A stretch of DNA of 64,000 nucleotides from Cryptomeria japonica (GCF_030272615.1 NC_081407.1:149977744-150041743); one strand, 5' to 3'. Shown: positions 48,079-59,290, counted from the stretch's first letter. Numbers and translations are program-made. Notes: generated from the letters alone by a model not told the origin.

Positions 48079-49453
48079 CATGTTGCAAACCAAGATAATG
48101 AAAATGGAACTTTTCTTTACAAAGTGGCTTTGTTAAAATATCAGCAACTTGATATTTGCCCTTGCAATATAGAAGTGAAACTTGCTTGTCTTCAATTTGT
48201 TCTCTAATAAAGTGGTGTTGGATAGCAATATGTTTGGACCTTGCATGGAAGATAGGATTCTTAGCCAATGCAATGGCACTTTGATTGTCACAATACAAAG
48301 GTGTTGGATCTTTTTGAGGTAGCCCCAAATCTTCAAGCAATCTTCTAATCCATAAGGCTCTTTAGAGGCATTAGTGCATCCTTTATATTCAGCTTCTATG
48401 GAACCAAGTGAATTAGATTGTTGGTTTTTACTATTTCAAGAAATAGCACCTGAACCAACAAAGAAACAATATCCACAAGTAGATTTCCCATCATTGGGAT
48501 CTCCCCCTAGATCTGATTAGTAAATCCTTTTAAAGTAAAATCATAATTTGCATCATAAAATAAATGAACATTAAGAGTTCCTTTAATATATCTCAAAATT
48601 CTTTTTGCAACTTTAAAGTGAGTTTGTTGAAGTTTAGACATAAATCTAGAAACTAAACCCACACTCTCAGGAATATCTGGTCTAGTAAGAGTTAAATAAT
48701 TCAAACTTCCAACTAGTTGTCTATATAAAGTAGCATCAACTAAAAGAGTATTCATATCAAGCATTAACTTTGTTCCTAATTCACAAGGAGTAGAAACATG
48801 ATTAGCATCATTCATTTTAAACTTGTCTAAAATATCTTGAGCATATTTACTTTGAGATAGAAAAATACCATTACTTGTTTGCCAAATTTTATTCCCAAAA
48901 AATAATGTAAACGTCCTATATTAGTCATTTGAAACTTTTGATTGAGTTGAAACTTAATTTCAGAAATCAAATTATTAGAACTTGAAGCTAGAATTAAATC
49001 ATCTACACATAAAATAATAATCACAATATCATTCTCACTATGTTTAATATATAAATTTGGATCATTTTTACTTCTAATGAAACCTTGAGAAATAAAGAAT
49101 GCATTAATCTTAAAATACCATTCCCTAGGAGATTGTTTTAAACCATAAATTGATTTCTTTAACTTGCAAACTAAATTTTCATTACCTTCCTTAACAAAAC
49201 CAGGAGGTTGAGACATAAATTTCCTCGTGTAAATCACCTTTTAGAAAAGAAATTTTAATGTTCATTTGATGAATAGGCCAATTCATATTAGAAGCTAAAG
49301 CAAGAACAAGTTTAATAGTATGCATTTTAGCAACAAGAGCAAAATTTTCGTTATAATCTAAGCCTTCAATTTGAGAAAAACCTCTAGCAACTAATCTAGC
49401 TTTAAACTTAGTAACTTCATTATTTTCATTCAACTTGGTTTTATATAACCACT
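48079..49453 (-). pseudogene. Copia 2 pol fragment: RT and RNase H
   Basis: Minus-strand RT begins at 49433: VTKFKARLVARGFSQIEGLD and NEDFALVAK-type wording. It continues with SQPPGFVKEGNENLVCKLKK, IYGLKQSPREWYFKI and IIILCVDDLILAS (Cys replaces the Tyr of YVDD), then LVGSLNYLTLTRPDI and AKRILRYIKGTLNVHLFYD. RNase H at 48068-48340 reads LYCDNQSAIALAKNPIFHAR, SKHIAIQHHFIREQIEDKQV and KYQVADILTKPLCKEKF. Frames change at about 48820, 49200 and 48350. It has no LTR and its left end passes straight into the tandem array. Its coding upstream resumes at 57269 beyond the inserted LTR element. Confidence 0.9.
49449..49453. repeat. Target-site duplication CCACT, left copy
   Basis: Identical CCACT lies at 57269-57273, flanking the 7815-bp LTR element; removing the element and one copy rejoins the Copia 2 RT. 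Confidence 0.9.
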
Positions 49454-50675
49454 TGTAAAGCGGAAAAATCGAACCCTAGTCGTTCTCCCCTCCCCAACTC
49501 CAAGGAGAGAGAAGGGAGAGTCACTAGGGTTGATGGTTTTCACTTAGGGGAGACTTTACATTCAAAAGAGGGGTTGAGACCCACAAGATCCAATCCCACG
49601 CAATGCAAGATTGGATTCTATATGAGTTTCAAGGGTTAAGACATCAAGGATACCCTCTTTTGTAAAGAAATGTAGATAGAAAGATTGAACTAGGAATGCA
49701 TGTAAAGTGGGAAATATTCGCTTATAAACAGAGATAGGGTTATGATATGAAGCTGTGGACCTCGAATTAGCAGTAAAATGTCGAGACGGAGTTGTTCTAC
49801 AAATTTGAGCGAAAGTTGACGGGACGATGGCGCCCGGCGTGCACACGGTCCTCCGAAAAATCCATGAAACGAAGGGGGATCTGTTCGTCTCTGCACAAGG
49901 ATTCCAGATCTTCAATTACAGCCGCGTACCTGCAACCTACACACAGAAAAGAGAGGACGATTGGGGGGTTAGGGATGAGGGGTTTGCCTTTAGGTCAAAC
50001 CCCGGTTTTGGAATTAACCAAGAAATGAGAAATGCTATAAATGTAATGTAAAACAAGTACTAATACCTTGTTGTAAGGATGTTTGTATCCTTATATGCGT
50101 AGGTATAGATGTTGTTGTATGTTGTATGTTGTATGTTGTAGTATGTGATCTCCTCTTCAATGGTTGAATCCTTGTCTTGAATGCAACACTTAGCCTTGAA
50201 TGGAGACTTAGAATGATCAATTGCTTGAAGGAATGCTTGAATGCTTGAATGCTTGAATGCTTGAATATCGTTTTCGCGCCTTTTCCATCTTACCAAAATG
50301 GGAGAGGAAATGTAGTTTATATACTTGTCAATTAGGGTTGAAAGACTGATTTTTCCGACCTTAGGCCGACCTGGGAAGATTATTTTCCAATTTGCAAACT
50401 TAAAGACCCAAAGCCCCATAAGAGACCGGGCCCAAAATAGGGCCAGGGACCAGGGCGCTAGGCTCCATGGTCCTGGGGGACCAGGGCGCTGGGCGCCATG
50501 GTCCCACCTCCAGGGACAGCAGGGTGCAAGGAGGATCAGGCCAGGGTGCAGAAAAATGTAGTTTTTGATGTCATGAACAAGTTTCGGGGTCTCCATTCAG
50601 GTTTCGTGTTGCATCGCCATCGTGAAGACCCAAATGCAGTCGAAATTGCAAGTGTCGCAATTTTAGGATGCTACA
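49454..50675 (-). mobile_element. LTR of TR-GAG-like element, left (3' LTR, 1222 bp)
   Basis: TGTAAAGCGG...GGATGCTACA. Same length as the right LTR and about 28 differences by eye over 1222 bp (about 98% identity), so a fairly recent insertion. It contains a run of GAATGCTT units near 50230-50265 and the 30-nt GC-rich motif at 49822-49851. An open frame inside it (50060-50596) is duplicated in the other LTR and has no known motif. Confidence 0.93.
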
Positions 50676-51420
50676 TTTAGCCCCCACTTTAGCGGGAGTA
50701 TAAGCATATGCTCATACTTTCGATAAAGTACAAGGAAACAACATTGAAAAACTTTCACCACGTCAAGGAGGCAAGATACACCAAGCCCCCAGTGGACTAA
50801 GGATCTTACGACTTCGATTGACAAAGTAAAAGGGAAGATCACGAGGGAGAACCATGACTGTCAGTAGTAAGGTTCCCTCACTATGAGTCATGCAAGAAAG
50901 ATATCAGAAATTTTCAAGGCAAAGCTAAATTTGTCAAGAAATTTTCAAGTATCTTGAAAAGATATGGACGGGATGTATGCCCCCCTACGTTAAAGCGATC
51001 GCACACGCCTCACCGGGGGTGATTGCTTTAAGGTAGTGATACATATAAGAATGAGAAGGGAAAGGAGCACGTTATCACAAGGATTTAGCCCCCAAGTATG
51101 AGATAAGCCCAAGGATAATAGACACAAAACACAAAGCACAAGGTGACTTCGCTTTCCTCGGGGTCAGTATGCTGTATGATAATTCATGTATATCATATGT
51201 ATGTATGCATAATTGTTCTTCATTCCCCAATCAAGGAAGGTCACCTAGAAGAAGGGAACACATGTGTCTTTTGAGTCAACATGAGAGAGACCAAAAGAGA
51301 TCTCAATGTTTTGCATCGTCCTCAAGTAGACAACACTAAGGACAACAAATAGAAGAATGAGGATAACACATAGAAGAAGTAACAAAAGAGAGGAGGAGAG
51401 AATCTGCTATGCTAATGAAA
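50676..51420 (-). other. TR-GAG-like element, 3' untranslated region and polypurine tract
   Basis: The polypurine tract complement is TTTAGCCCCCACTTT (50676-50690), so on minus AAAGTGGGGGCTAAA directly precedes the LTR. The remaining about 730 bp has no RT, integrase or other domain. Confidence 0.75.
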
Positions 51421-51864
51421 CTAGTCTAGCACGTCATCTACCCCCCGATCTTGCTGATCAGTATTTCGAGAAGGTAGGAAACACGCTAGAGGAGGAACAT
51501 CCAACACAGCAGATGGAGCTATCACAAGATCCAAACAAGGGCTATGTTCATATCCCAAGCCACGGTGTTCTTGTCTAGGAGCTAGGATAAGTGCTTTAGA
51601 AAATGTGTTAGATAAATGGTTATCAACATCAACATATTCATATTCACTATCAGAATGAACAGAAGTAACATTTGCATCATGAATAACATTTTCATCTATA
51701 TCATCATCAAGATTTATAAAAATAGGATCTTTAACTCGCACAGGATCAAGACCATCATGCATCTTATGTTTAGGAGATTTCGGCTCAATCGTCGGCTGAG
51801 GAGAAAATGGAATAATACTAGCTGAAGGTGTTTTTGGGGATTGCAAAGTTTGAGAAGCAGCTGC
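51421..51864 (-). pseudogene. TR-GAG-like element, third in-frame ORF segment
   Basis: Continues in the same frame as the protease-like ORF after a TAG. About 147 codons, Ser/Asp-rich (KDPIFINLDDDIDENVIHD, SVHSDSEYEYVDVD), without recognisable catalytic motifs. It may be the C-terminal tail of the gag-protease polyprotein. Confidence 0.55.
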
Positions 51865-53241
51865 CTAAGCTCTAAGACGACGCTTTCGTCGGCATTCACG
51901 TGCAGAACGATTTCGTCTAGTCTTAGTAGGAAGTTGAGAAGATTGAGGAGGAGGAATGTTCTCATCCTTTTCACTTGGGTGTTTAGGTTGTGGTCTCTTA
52001 GGTTGAATAATAGGAGAAGAGGAAGATCTCTTCTCTCCATAAGAGGAAGGAGGAGGAACTGCTCCATACAAAGGAGGGATATTTGGTTTAGGAAGGAGAC
52101 CAAGCCCATCATGATGAGGAGGTATAGGTCTACTTTTAGGAAGTTTATTAGATATAGGCATAGTCACATCCATAGGAATGGGTTGGGGATCTTCTTGAGG
52201 AAAGACATTAGTTTTATATTTCAAAGGAAGAACTTCCTTCTCAAGAACGATAGGAATGTCAAGTTTGGGTGTTCTAGGTTCACTTAGAGATAGGATCATA
52301 TCTTTTTTCCACTTTTGATAAGATTTAAAAAGATGATCACTTCGCGGAGGAAGAGATTGGAATTGTTTAGGCCAAAAGTAATCAATAGGAACACTAGAAG
52401 TTCTTTCAGTTGGTTTAAAGAGACTATGATTGACAGTAACAACTTCACCATTATGGGGAAATTTCAAACACTTGTGAATAGGAGAAGCAATAGCTTTCAT
52501 GGAAGATAGCCAAGGATAGCCTAGCTTCACACGAAATTGTTCGGATGATGGAATAATAGCAAAGCTCACATCAAGGGATTTGTTATGAACTTCAATAGGT
52601 AATGTAATAGAACCAATTGCAGGAGAAGAAAATGCATCAAATAATTTCACAACCACATTTGTTTCATCATAGATCACTTGATTCAATTGCAAAGTAAAAA
52701 GAAACTCTTCAGTAATGACATTAACCATGCAAGAAGGATCAATAAGCACTCCACGGCAAGGTGTATTTTTGACTTTTGCAACTATATATAAAGGACCATT
52801 AGGTGCCCTGATAGTTTCACTGGAATCAAATGTGATGGAAGGTTCTTTAGGGATTTTCTGCTGCTCTACAAAGTTAATCACATTTGGAGTCATGGACACA
52901 AGATCGTCGAGTGAGACAGAGGAATCAGTAGTATCAATCGCATTAGAGGTATGAGAAGGCAATGGATCAGTGAAAATCTTAAGATTTTGGTTAGGAGGAG
53001 CTACAGATGTATTGCCTTTATCATTCACTCCAGAAACAAAGATAGTATTATTATCAATCAAATCTTGAATTTTACCCTTTAAAGAAAAACATTTTTCAGT
53101 ATCATGCCCAGGTTGACGATGAAATTGACAAAAAGATTTGTTATCAAAATAGGGCGAATTAATCTTTGCTGGATCTATTTGCCTTATAGGAGGAAGAGTA
53201 AGCACATTTTTTTCCAATAACTTATTCATAATACTATGCAA
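51865..53241 (-). pseudogene. TR-GAG-like element, zinc knuckle and protease-like ORF
   Basis: In frame with gag beyond a single TAA. A zinc-knuckle-like motif, CQFHRQPGHDTEKCFSLKGK, is followed by a retropepsin-like domain: GPLYIVAKVKNTPCRGVLID, PSCMVNVITEEFL, FAIIPSSEQFRVKLGYPWLS and HKCLKFPHNGEVVTVNHS. The active-site triplet is DPS where retropepsins have DT/SG, a form seen in plant gypsy-type gag-protease regions. The rest is a Pro/Ser-rich tail ending in a basic run (RKRRLRA). No reverse transcriptase follows. The stop at each end means it may be translated only by readthrough, or may be dead. Confidence 0.75.
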
Positions 53242-54864
53242 TTATTCATTCAAAGGAGTAAACTTTCTTTCTTTCTTGAAAAACTTAGAAATAGGAGGCA
53301 CACCTGATGCCGCATTCACATTGTTGTTGATGATGTTTTCATTGAATTTAATGGACTCTCTGTTCGGTTTAAACTTCCCAAATGGTTGTTGACTACTATC
53401 ACCCTTATCACTTGGAGCCATAGGATTTGCTTGTTCCATTTGACTCACAGTCAGTTGATAATTGTGAAGAGTTGCGCACAACTGTTGGAAAGAAGTAAAC
53501 TCAGAAAACAGGAGTTTTTCTCTAATATCTTTTTGTAAATTAGAAATAAAGATTCTTTGAATATCATTGTCAGGCACTGGAAAGGAAATTTGAGCATACA
53601 AATGCTTATATCTACCAATGAAATCAGTCACTTTTTCTTTAACACCTTGTTTACAATGCATTAAATCAATCAAAGTAACTTTAGGACTTATATTGTTTTG
53701 AAATTGTTGAATAAAAGCATTTGCAAGTTGTTCGAAAGAAGTAATAGAATAAGAAGGCAACGAGCAATACCATTGTAGGGCTTTATCTCTTAATGTTCTA
53801 GTAAACAGTTTTGCAAGCAACCTTTGGTCATAAGCAAAATCGGTACATATTGTTTGAAAGGTCTTAACATGTGTTAGAGGATCACCCCTACCATTATAAA
53901 GCTCCAAATGCGGAATTTCAACATGTTTAGGGGGAATAGCTCGAACAATGTCAAGAGAAAGTGGGCTCGCAACATCAAATGTGGGCACACTAAACTTAGA
54001 TTGATTCATAGAGGCAATTTGTTGCTGTAAAGAAGAGACAGTTTGTGCAAGTTTGTTAATGGTCGCTTCAGTCGAAGAGTTCATATTAGGCGTGTTAGAT
54101 TGTGATGGAGGTGTTATGTTATTGAAAGAAGGTAGAGAATAAGGTGGTGGGACACTATGATAGTTAGTCATAGGAGATGATTCGAAAGGAGGAACACTAC
54201 AAGGAGGAATGGAATGGTTAAATGAATTGCCCCCTTGCGTCATGTTCATTTGTGGTGATATAATAGGAACACTTATTGAAGGAATGAATGAAGAATTTGG
54301 ATTGAATGAAGGCAGAGGGTTGATTGAAGAAGAGGGATTGCCCCCATGACTGGTGATCATAGGAGGAATATCTTGTGTTGAAGTAGTCATTATATTTGAT
54401 GTAAAAGTAGGTATACTAGCAATAGGAGTCGTCAAAGGAATAGAATGATTGACTTGAGTAGGAGGTTGTGTATAACCTAAGGTTTCGGCACAACTTTTCA
54501 TCGGCATCACATTCGAATCCACAATGTGTGCAATACCACGCAAAATATCAATTCCATTCTTATCACTTTGAACCATACGTTTTAGACCCTCAATTAATGA
54601 AAGAGCTTCGCTATCAGGGTATTCTTGAGACATCCATTGTCGAAAATCATCAAATTGGTTATCCAATTTTGAAAGTTGTTCTACAGAAACCTCATGGAGA
54701 GCTTCTTCATCATTAAGAGGATTAGAGGAATTACCCATGTCCTCGTTAAAAAGGCCATTCAAATTAGGTTCCATCTCCTCGGTAATTACACCTTGGAAAG
54801 ACTTAATTCTAAGGCTTCGTCTAACGGGAATAGTGTAAGTAGGGCTTATTGTTGTAAAACTCAT
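53242..54864 (-). CDS. TR-GAG-like element gag (540 codons)
   Basis: Long intact gag ORF. The N-terminal 120 residues are acidic. A Pro/Ser/Asn/Thr-rich linker follows (about residues 130-270), then the Retrotrans_gag capsid domain (about 310-450): HVEIPHLELYNGRGDPLTHV, CTDFAYDQRLLAKLFTRTLR, KALQWYCSLPSYSITSFEQL and LIDLMHCKQGVKEKVTDFIG. It would form the capsid of virus-like particles. The start ATG is at 54862-54864, about 1.16 kb from the primer site. It ends with TAA at 53242-53244, followed in frame by the protease-like ORF. No gene for RT or integrase lies anywhere in the element, so it must be mobilised by enzymes from another element. Confidence 0.85.
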   Translation of the reverse strand: MSFTTISPTYTIPVRRSLRIKSFQGVITEEMEPNLNGLFNEDMGNSSNPLNDEEALHEVSVEQLSKLDNQFDDFRQWMSQEYPDSEALSLIEGLKRMVQSDKNGIDILRGIAHIVDSNVMPMKSCAETLGYTQPPTQVNHSIPLTTPIASIPTFTSNIMTTSTQDIPPMITSHGGNPSSSINPLPSFNPNSSFIPSISVPIISPQMNMTQGGNSFNHSIPPCSVPPFESSPMTNYHSVPPPYSLPSFNNITPPSQSNTPNMNSSTEATINKLAQTVSSLQQQIASMNQSKFSVPTFDVASPLSLDIVRAIPPKHVEIPHLELYNGRGDPLTHVKTFQTICTDFAYDQRLLAKLFTRTLRDKALQWYCSLPSYSITSFEQLANAFIQQFQNNISPKVTLIDLMHCKQGVKEKVTDFIGRYKHLYAQISFPVPDNDIQRIFISNLQKDIREKLLFSEFTSFQQLCATLHNYQLTVSQMEQANPMAPSDKGDSSQQPFGKFKPNRESIKFNENIINNNVNAASGVPPISKFFKKERKFTPLNE

Positions 54865-56025
54865 GCACTAAAGAGAGAGAAGATTTTGAATTTTAGAGGT
54901 AGCAAATTTCAATAAAATCAGCCAATCTCCTAGATTTAAGCTATCAAATGCAATCAGGACAATCTCCCGAAATTTTGGAAAAAATGTCCGGGACCGTGGC
55001 GCTCGGAGTGCACACGGTCCTCGCAACTTTTTTCAAAATTTTCAGGGATGAAAGTTATGATGATTTTAAAGCTAATCTGAAAAAAATGAGTGATTTTACG
55101 ATCTGTAGATAGGCCAAATTAAAGTTGCAATCTCAAAATTGAACCCTACCAAGATTGTTGAAAAATGCAAAATTTGAATTTTGAAAAAGAGAGGGAAACT
55201 GAAATTTTGAATTTTATGATTTTAGAGGGAATGCTAAAAGCAATGCAAGTTTTGAAATTTAAAAGTTGACTCGATTTCATGCAAAATTCGAATTTGAAAG
55301 TGGAAATCAAAGTTGTAACAATTAAACACTTAATTTCAAAAGTCACAAACTGCAAAAATTTGAATAAAACACTGAAATTTCGGATGAATGCTAACACACT
55401 TTTCAGATTTAGGACTGTAAGAAACACAATTTTGATATGAATTTTAATTTCAACAATTTTTGAATGATTAGAAGCCTTAATCCAAGCAATCCCTAGACCA
55501 ACTTTGACTTTAATTTTGAAAGTGTTAAAATTGATAAAATCGGCCAAAATTCTGGATTTTAGCAGAAAAATACAGTAAGATCTAGCTCCCGAAATTTCAG
55601 AAAAAATGTCGGGGACGATGGCGCTCAGGGTGCACACGGTCCTTGCAACTTTTTTCCAAATTTTCAGGGATGAAAGATATTGTGATTTTATTGCGGAATC
55701 CAAAGTTACAGCCGATTTGGAGGTGTTTTGATTAGTGAAATTATCAATCAAAGGTTGAATCAAGAGGGTTTTAAAAATTAGGGTTTTGACATTTAACCAC
55801 TTAATTTTCAGAATTAAAGCACAAATATGAATTGACAATTTGCAATAGAAGGGTAGATCTGAAACAAGCATTAACAATTAAACATTTCACAAGTTTAATT
55901 ACTAAAAAGAAAATTTTAGGGTTTTTATGCAATCAACCTCTAAAATTTGCAAAAGATCAAACATGGAAATGTAATTAAGGAAGCAAATTTTTTAGATCTA
56001 ACCATGAATAATCAGAATGAGGATG
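54865..56025 (-). other. TR-GAG-like element leader (5' untranslated)
   Basis: About 1.16 kb between primer site and gag. It holds a direct repeat of about 110 bp (near 54964-55075 and 55588-55700), each copy carrying a 30-nt GC-rich motif (54991-55020 and 55613-55642) that also occurs in both LTRs. The position fits a packaging or dimerisation region, but function is inference. Confidence 0.6.
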
Positions 56026-56043
56026 TTCACGTCGGGTTCACCA
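56026..56043 (-). other. Primer-binding site, tRNA-Trp type
   Basis: Plus-strand TTCACGTCGGGTTCACCA is the 3' end expected of plant cytosolic tRNA-Trp with CCA, so the minus strand is complementary to it. Three bases separate it from the right LTR, as usual for LTR elements. tRNA identity is from memory of the tRNA-Trp sequence. Confidence 0.75.
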
Positions 56044-56046
56044 AAA

Positions 56047-57268
56047 TGTAAAGTGGAAAAATCGAACCCTAGTCATTCTCCCCTCCCCAACTCTAAGGAG
56101 AGAGAAGGGAGAGTCACTAGGGTTGATGGTTTTCACTTAGGGGAGACTTTACATTCAAAAGAGGGGTTGAGACCCACAAGATCCAATCCCACGCAATGCA
56201 AGATTGGATTCTATATGAGTTTCAAGGGTTAAGACATCAAGGATACCCTCTTTTGTAAAGAAATGTAGATAGAAAGATTGAACTAGGAATGCATGTCAAG
56301 TGGGAAATATTTGCTTATAAACAGAGATAGGGTTATGATATGAAGCTACGGACCTGGAATTAGCAGTAAAATGTCGAGACGGAGCTGTTCTACAAATTTG
56401 AGCGAAAGTTGACAGGACGATGGCGCCCGGCGTGCACACGGTCCTCCGAAAAATCCGCGAAACGAAGGGGGATCTGTTCGTCTCTGCACAAGGATTCCAG
56501 ATCTTCAATTACAGCCGTGTACCTGCAACCTACACACAGAAAAGAGAGGACGATTGGGGGGTTAGGGATGAGGGGTTTGCCTTTAGGTCAAACCCCGATA
56601 TTGGAATTAACCAAGAAATGAGAAATGTTGTAAATGTAATGTAAAACAAGTACTAATACCTTGTTGTAAGGATGTTTGTATCCTTATATGCGAAGGTATA
56701 GATGTTGTTGTATGTTGTATGTTGTATGTTGTAGTATGTGATCTCCTCTTCAATGGTTGAATCCTTGTCTTGAATGCAACACTTAGCCTTGAATGGAGAC
56801 TTAGAATGATCAATTGCTTGAAGGAATGCTTGAATGCTTGAATGCTTGAATGTTTGAATATCGTTTTCGCGCCTTTTCCATCTTACCAAAATGGGAGAGG
56901 AAATGTAGTTTATATACTTGTCAATTAGGGTTGAAAGACTGATTTTTTCGACCTTAGGCCGACCTGGGAAGATTATTTTCCAATTTGCAAACTTAAAGAC
57001 CCGAAGCCCCATAAGAGACCGGGCCCAAAATAGGGCCAGGGACCAGGGCGCTGGGTGCCATGGTCCTGGGGGACCAGGGCGCTGGGCGCCATGGTCCCAC
57101 CTCCAGGGACAGCAGGGTGCAAGGAGGATCAGGCCAGGGTGCAGAAAAATGCAGTTTTTGATGTCATGAACAAGTTTCGGGGTCTCCATTCAGGTCCCGT
57201 GTTGCATCGCCATCGTGAAGACCCAAATGCAGTCGAAATTGCAAGTGTCACAATTTTAGGATGCTACA
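56047..57268 (-). mobile_element. LTR of TR-GAG-like element, right (5' LTR, 1222 bp)
   Basis: TGTAAAGTGG...GGATGCTACA, adjacent to the primer-binding site and followed by CCACT. Carries the 30-nt GC-rich motif at 56415-56444. Near-identical to the left LTR. Confidence 0.93.
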
Positions 57269-58740
57269 CCACTTACAAGAAACAAGATTTTTACCTTGAG
57301 GTAAAGGAACTAAATCTCAAGTTTGATTAGCAAGCAAAGTATCATATTCTTCTTGCATAGCTTTTTGCCAATGAGGTTGATTTTTAGCTTGCTCAAAAGG
57401 ATTAGGATCATTTAAATTCACAATAGTAGACATCAAAGCATAATTTCAATAATTTATCTTCTAGCCTTAAGTTTATCCATTCTAGCTAAATAATCATCAC
57501 TTTCTTGAATCAAAGTCTTAAACCATTTAGGCTTCCTTTTAGAAGTAATAGAATCATCACTAGAAGAAGAATCATTAGGAGTAGAATTATCATGATCATC
57601 ATCACTGACACTTTTAGAAATAGATGTATTAGGAGTAGGGTTGAGAGAAGGAGTAGGGTTTAGAGAAGGAGTAGGGTTTAGAGGAGGTTTGTCCTCCACA
57701 ACCACAACCTTACTTTCAAAAAATTCATTATCCTGCACATTAAAACAGTCATGAATACCATTTTCAGCAATACAAACATCTCTAGCAACTTAACTTTGTT
57801 AGTGATAGGATTGTAAACTCTATATGCTTTAGAATGTTCATCATAACCAACAAATATATAAGGAGAAGATTTAGAATCTAATTTGTGCCTCTTTTGTTTA
57901 AGTTTATGAACATAAGCAAAGGAATCAAAAATCCTTAAATGCTTTAAATTGGGTTTTCTACCAGACCAAGCCTCTTCAGGAGTTATATCCCTTAAGGCTT
58001 TGGTAGGTGTTCTATTAATAAGAAAGTAGCACAAGCCATAGCTTCAACCCAAAATTTATAATCCATATTTTTAGCATGCAATAAACATCTAGCCATTTGA
58101 ACAATGGTTATATGCTTCCTTTCCGCTACACCATTTTGTTGAGGTGTATAGGGAATAGTAAGCTCATGTTTAATACCAAAAGATTTCAAATAACCATTAA
58201 ATGCATTATTAACATATTCCTTACCATTATCAATTCTAAGGATTTTAATCTTAAAACCAAATTGCCTTTTAATAAACATTTGAAATTCAATAAAAACATC
58301 AATCCTTGCTATGAAGGAAATATATCCAAGTTCTCCTAGAAAAATCATCAACAAATGTAAGTGCATACCTTGATCCTTGGATGGAGGTATTCTCCATGGG
58401 TCTCAAAAGGTCACTATGAACGAGGTGCAATTTATGAGTCGCCCTCCATGATTGACCATGAGGAAAGGGCTCCCTATGCATCTTACCACTCATGCATTCT
58501 GTGCAAACGATTTTAGAAGGAACAATTCTAGGCAATCCATCTACCATATTTGCTTTTTGTATCAAGGCAATATTATTAAAATTTATGTGGCCAAGTCTTT
58601 CATGCCAAACATTAAAATCAATGGTAGTAAGAAAAGAATACTTTGAATGAGCAAACTCATAAAATTTTAATAAGTTATCATTGTCCATTTTAGCATTAGC
58701 AATAACTTGGTTATGCTTTGGATCAATGATATAACACATT
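57269..58740 (-). pseudogene. Copia 2 pol fragment: integrase and linker
   Basis: Right-hand part of the same Copia pol relic. At 58299-58739: a pre-integrase block, FNVWHERLGHINFNNIALIQ, MHREPFPHGQSW, LHLVHSDLLRPMENT and LTFVDDFSRRTWIYFL. At 57992-58366: KILRIDNGKEYVNNAFNGYL and PYTPQQNGVAERKHITIVQM, completing the D-D-E triad, then FWVEAMACATFLL. At 57678-58034: TPEEAWSGRKPNLKHLRIF and YIFVGYDEHSKAYRVYNP. At 57454-57738 a Ser/Asp-rich linker contains a four-fold SLNPTP-type repeat. At least three frameshifts. The right end abuts the tandem array directly, with no protease, gag or LTR. Confidence 0.9.
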
Positions 58741-59290
58741 CAATGAAAAGTTGTCATGGAGCCCAATTCTTTTTTTGCTCGTCATGGGCGTGAACCATCA
58801 GTTCCAACATGTTTGGTTAGGCATTCTTACTCTAGACATTCTCCCATTTTGCCTCCCCACTCGGTCAAACGCTCATGGCCATACCCTGCTGGCACCGTCC
58901 CTTGAGCACCCTAAGTGCGAAAAATTGTCAAATTCTAATAAGTTGTATCTCAAAATTTGTGGCACCTGCAGATGTTTCGTTTGAACATATAGGGTCACGT
59001 GAGGGATACCTACAATAATTTATCTCATTTTTTCAAGATTCAGAGCAATTTTCAAGGGCAATGATTTTTCACGTGACCAAAATAACGTTAGTTTCATTCA
59101 ATGAAAAGTTGTCACAGAGCCCAATTCTTGTTCTGCTCATCGTGGGCACGAACCATCAATTCCAACACGTCTAGTTAGGTATTCTTACTCTAGACATTCT
59201 CCCATTTTCCTCCACACTCGGTCAAACTCTCATGGCCATACCCTACCGGCATTGTCCCTTAAGCACCCTAAGTGCGAAAAATTATCAAAC
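58741..59290. repeat. Tandem array of about 355-bp units, right part
   Basis: Resumes with ATTCAATGAAAAGTTGTCAT immediately after the Copia 2 fragment. About one and a half units: AACGCTCATGGCCATACCCT, TTGAGCACCCTAAGTGCGAA and a second pass from 59020 on. Confidence 0.88.

Noticed and set aside
50060-50596. 178-codon minus-strand frame, duplicated at 56653-57189
   Set aside because: Lies wholly within the LTRs; duplication is due to the LTRs, and the sequence has no protein-like motif.
51841-52287. 148-codon Arg/Ser-rich plus-strand frame
   Set aside because: Antisense shadow of the protease-like ORF of the TR-GAG-like element.
55146-55877. 243-codon minus-strand frame in the TR-GAG leader
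   Set aside because: Ile/Lys/Phe/Ser-rich translation of AT-rich leader with duplicated blocks; no gag, env or other domain, and not positioned like a conserved ORF.
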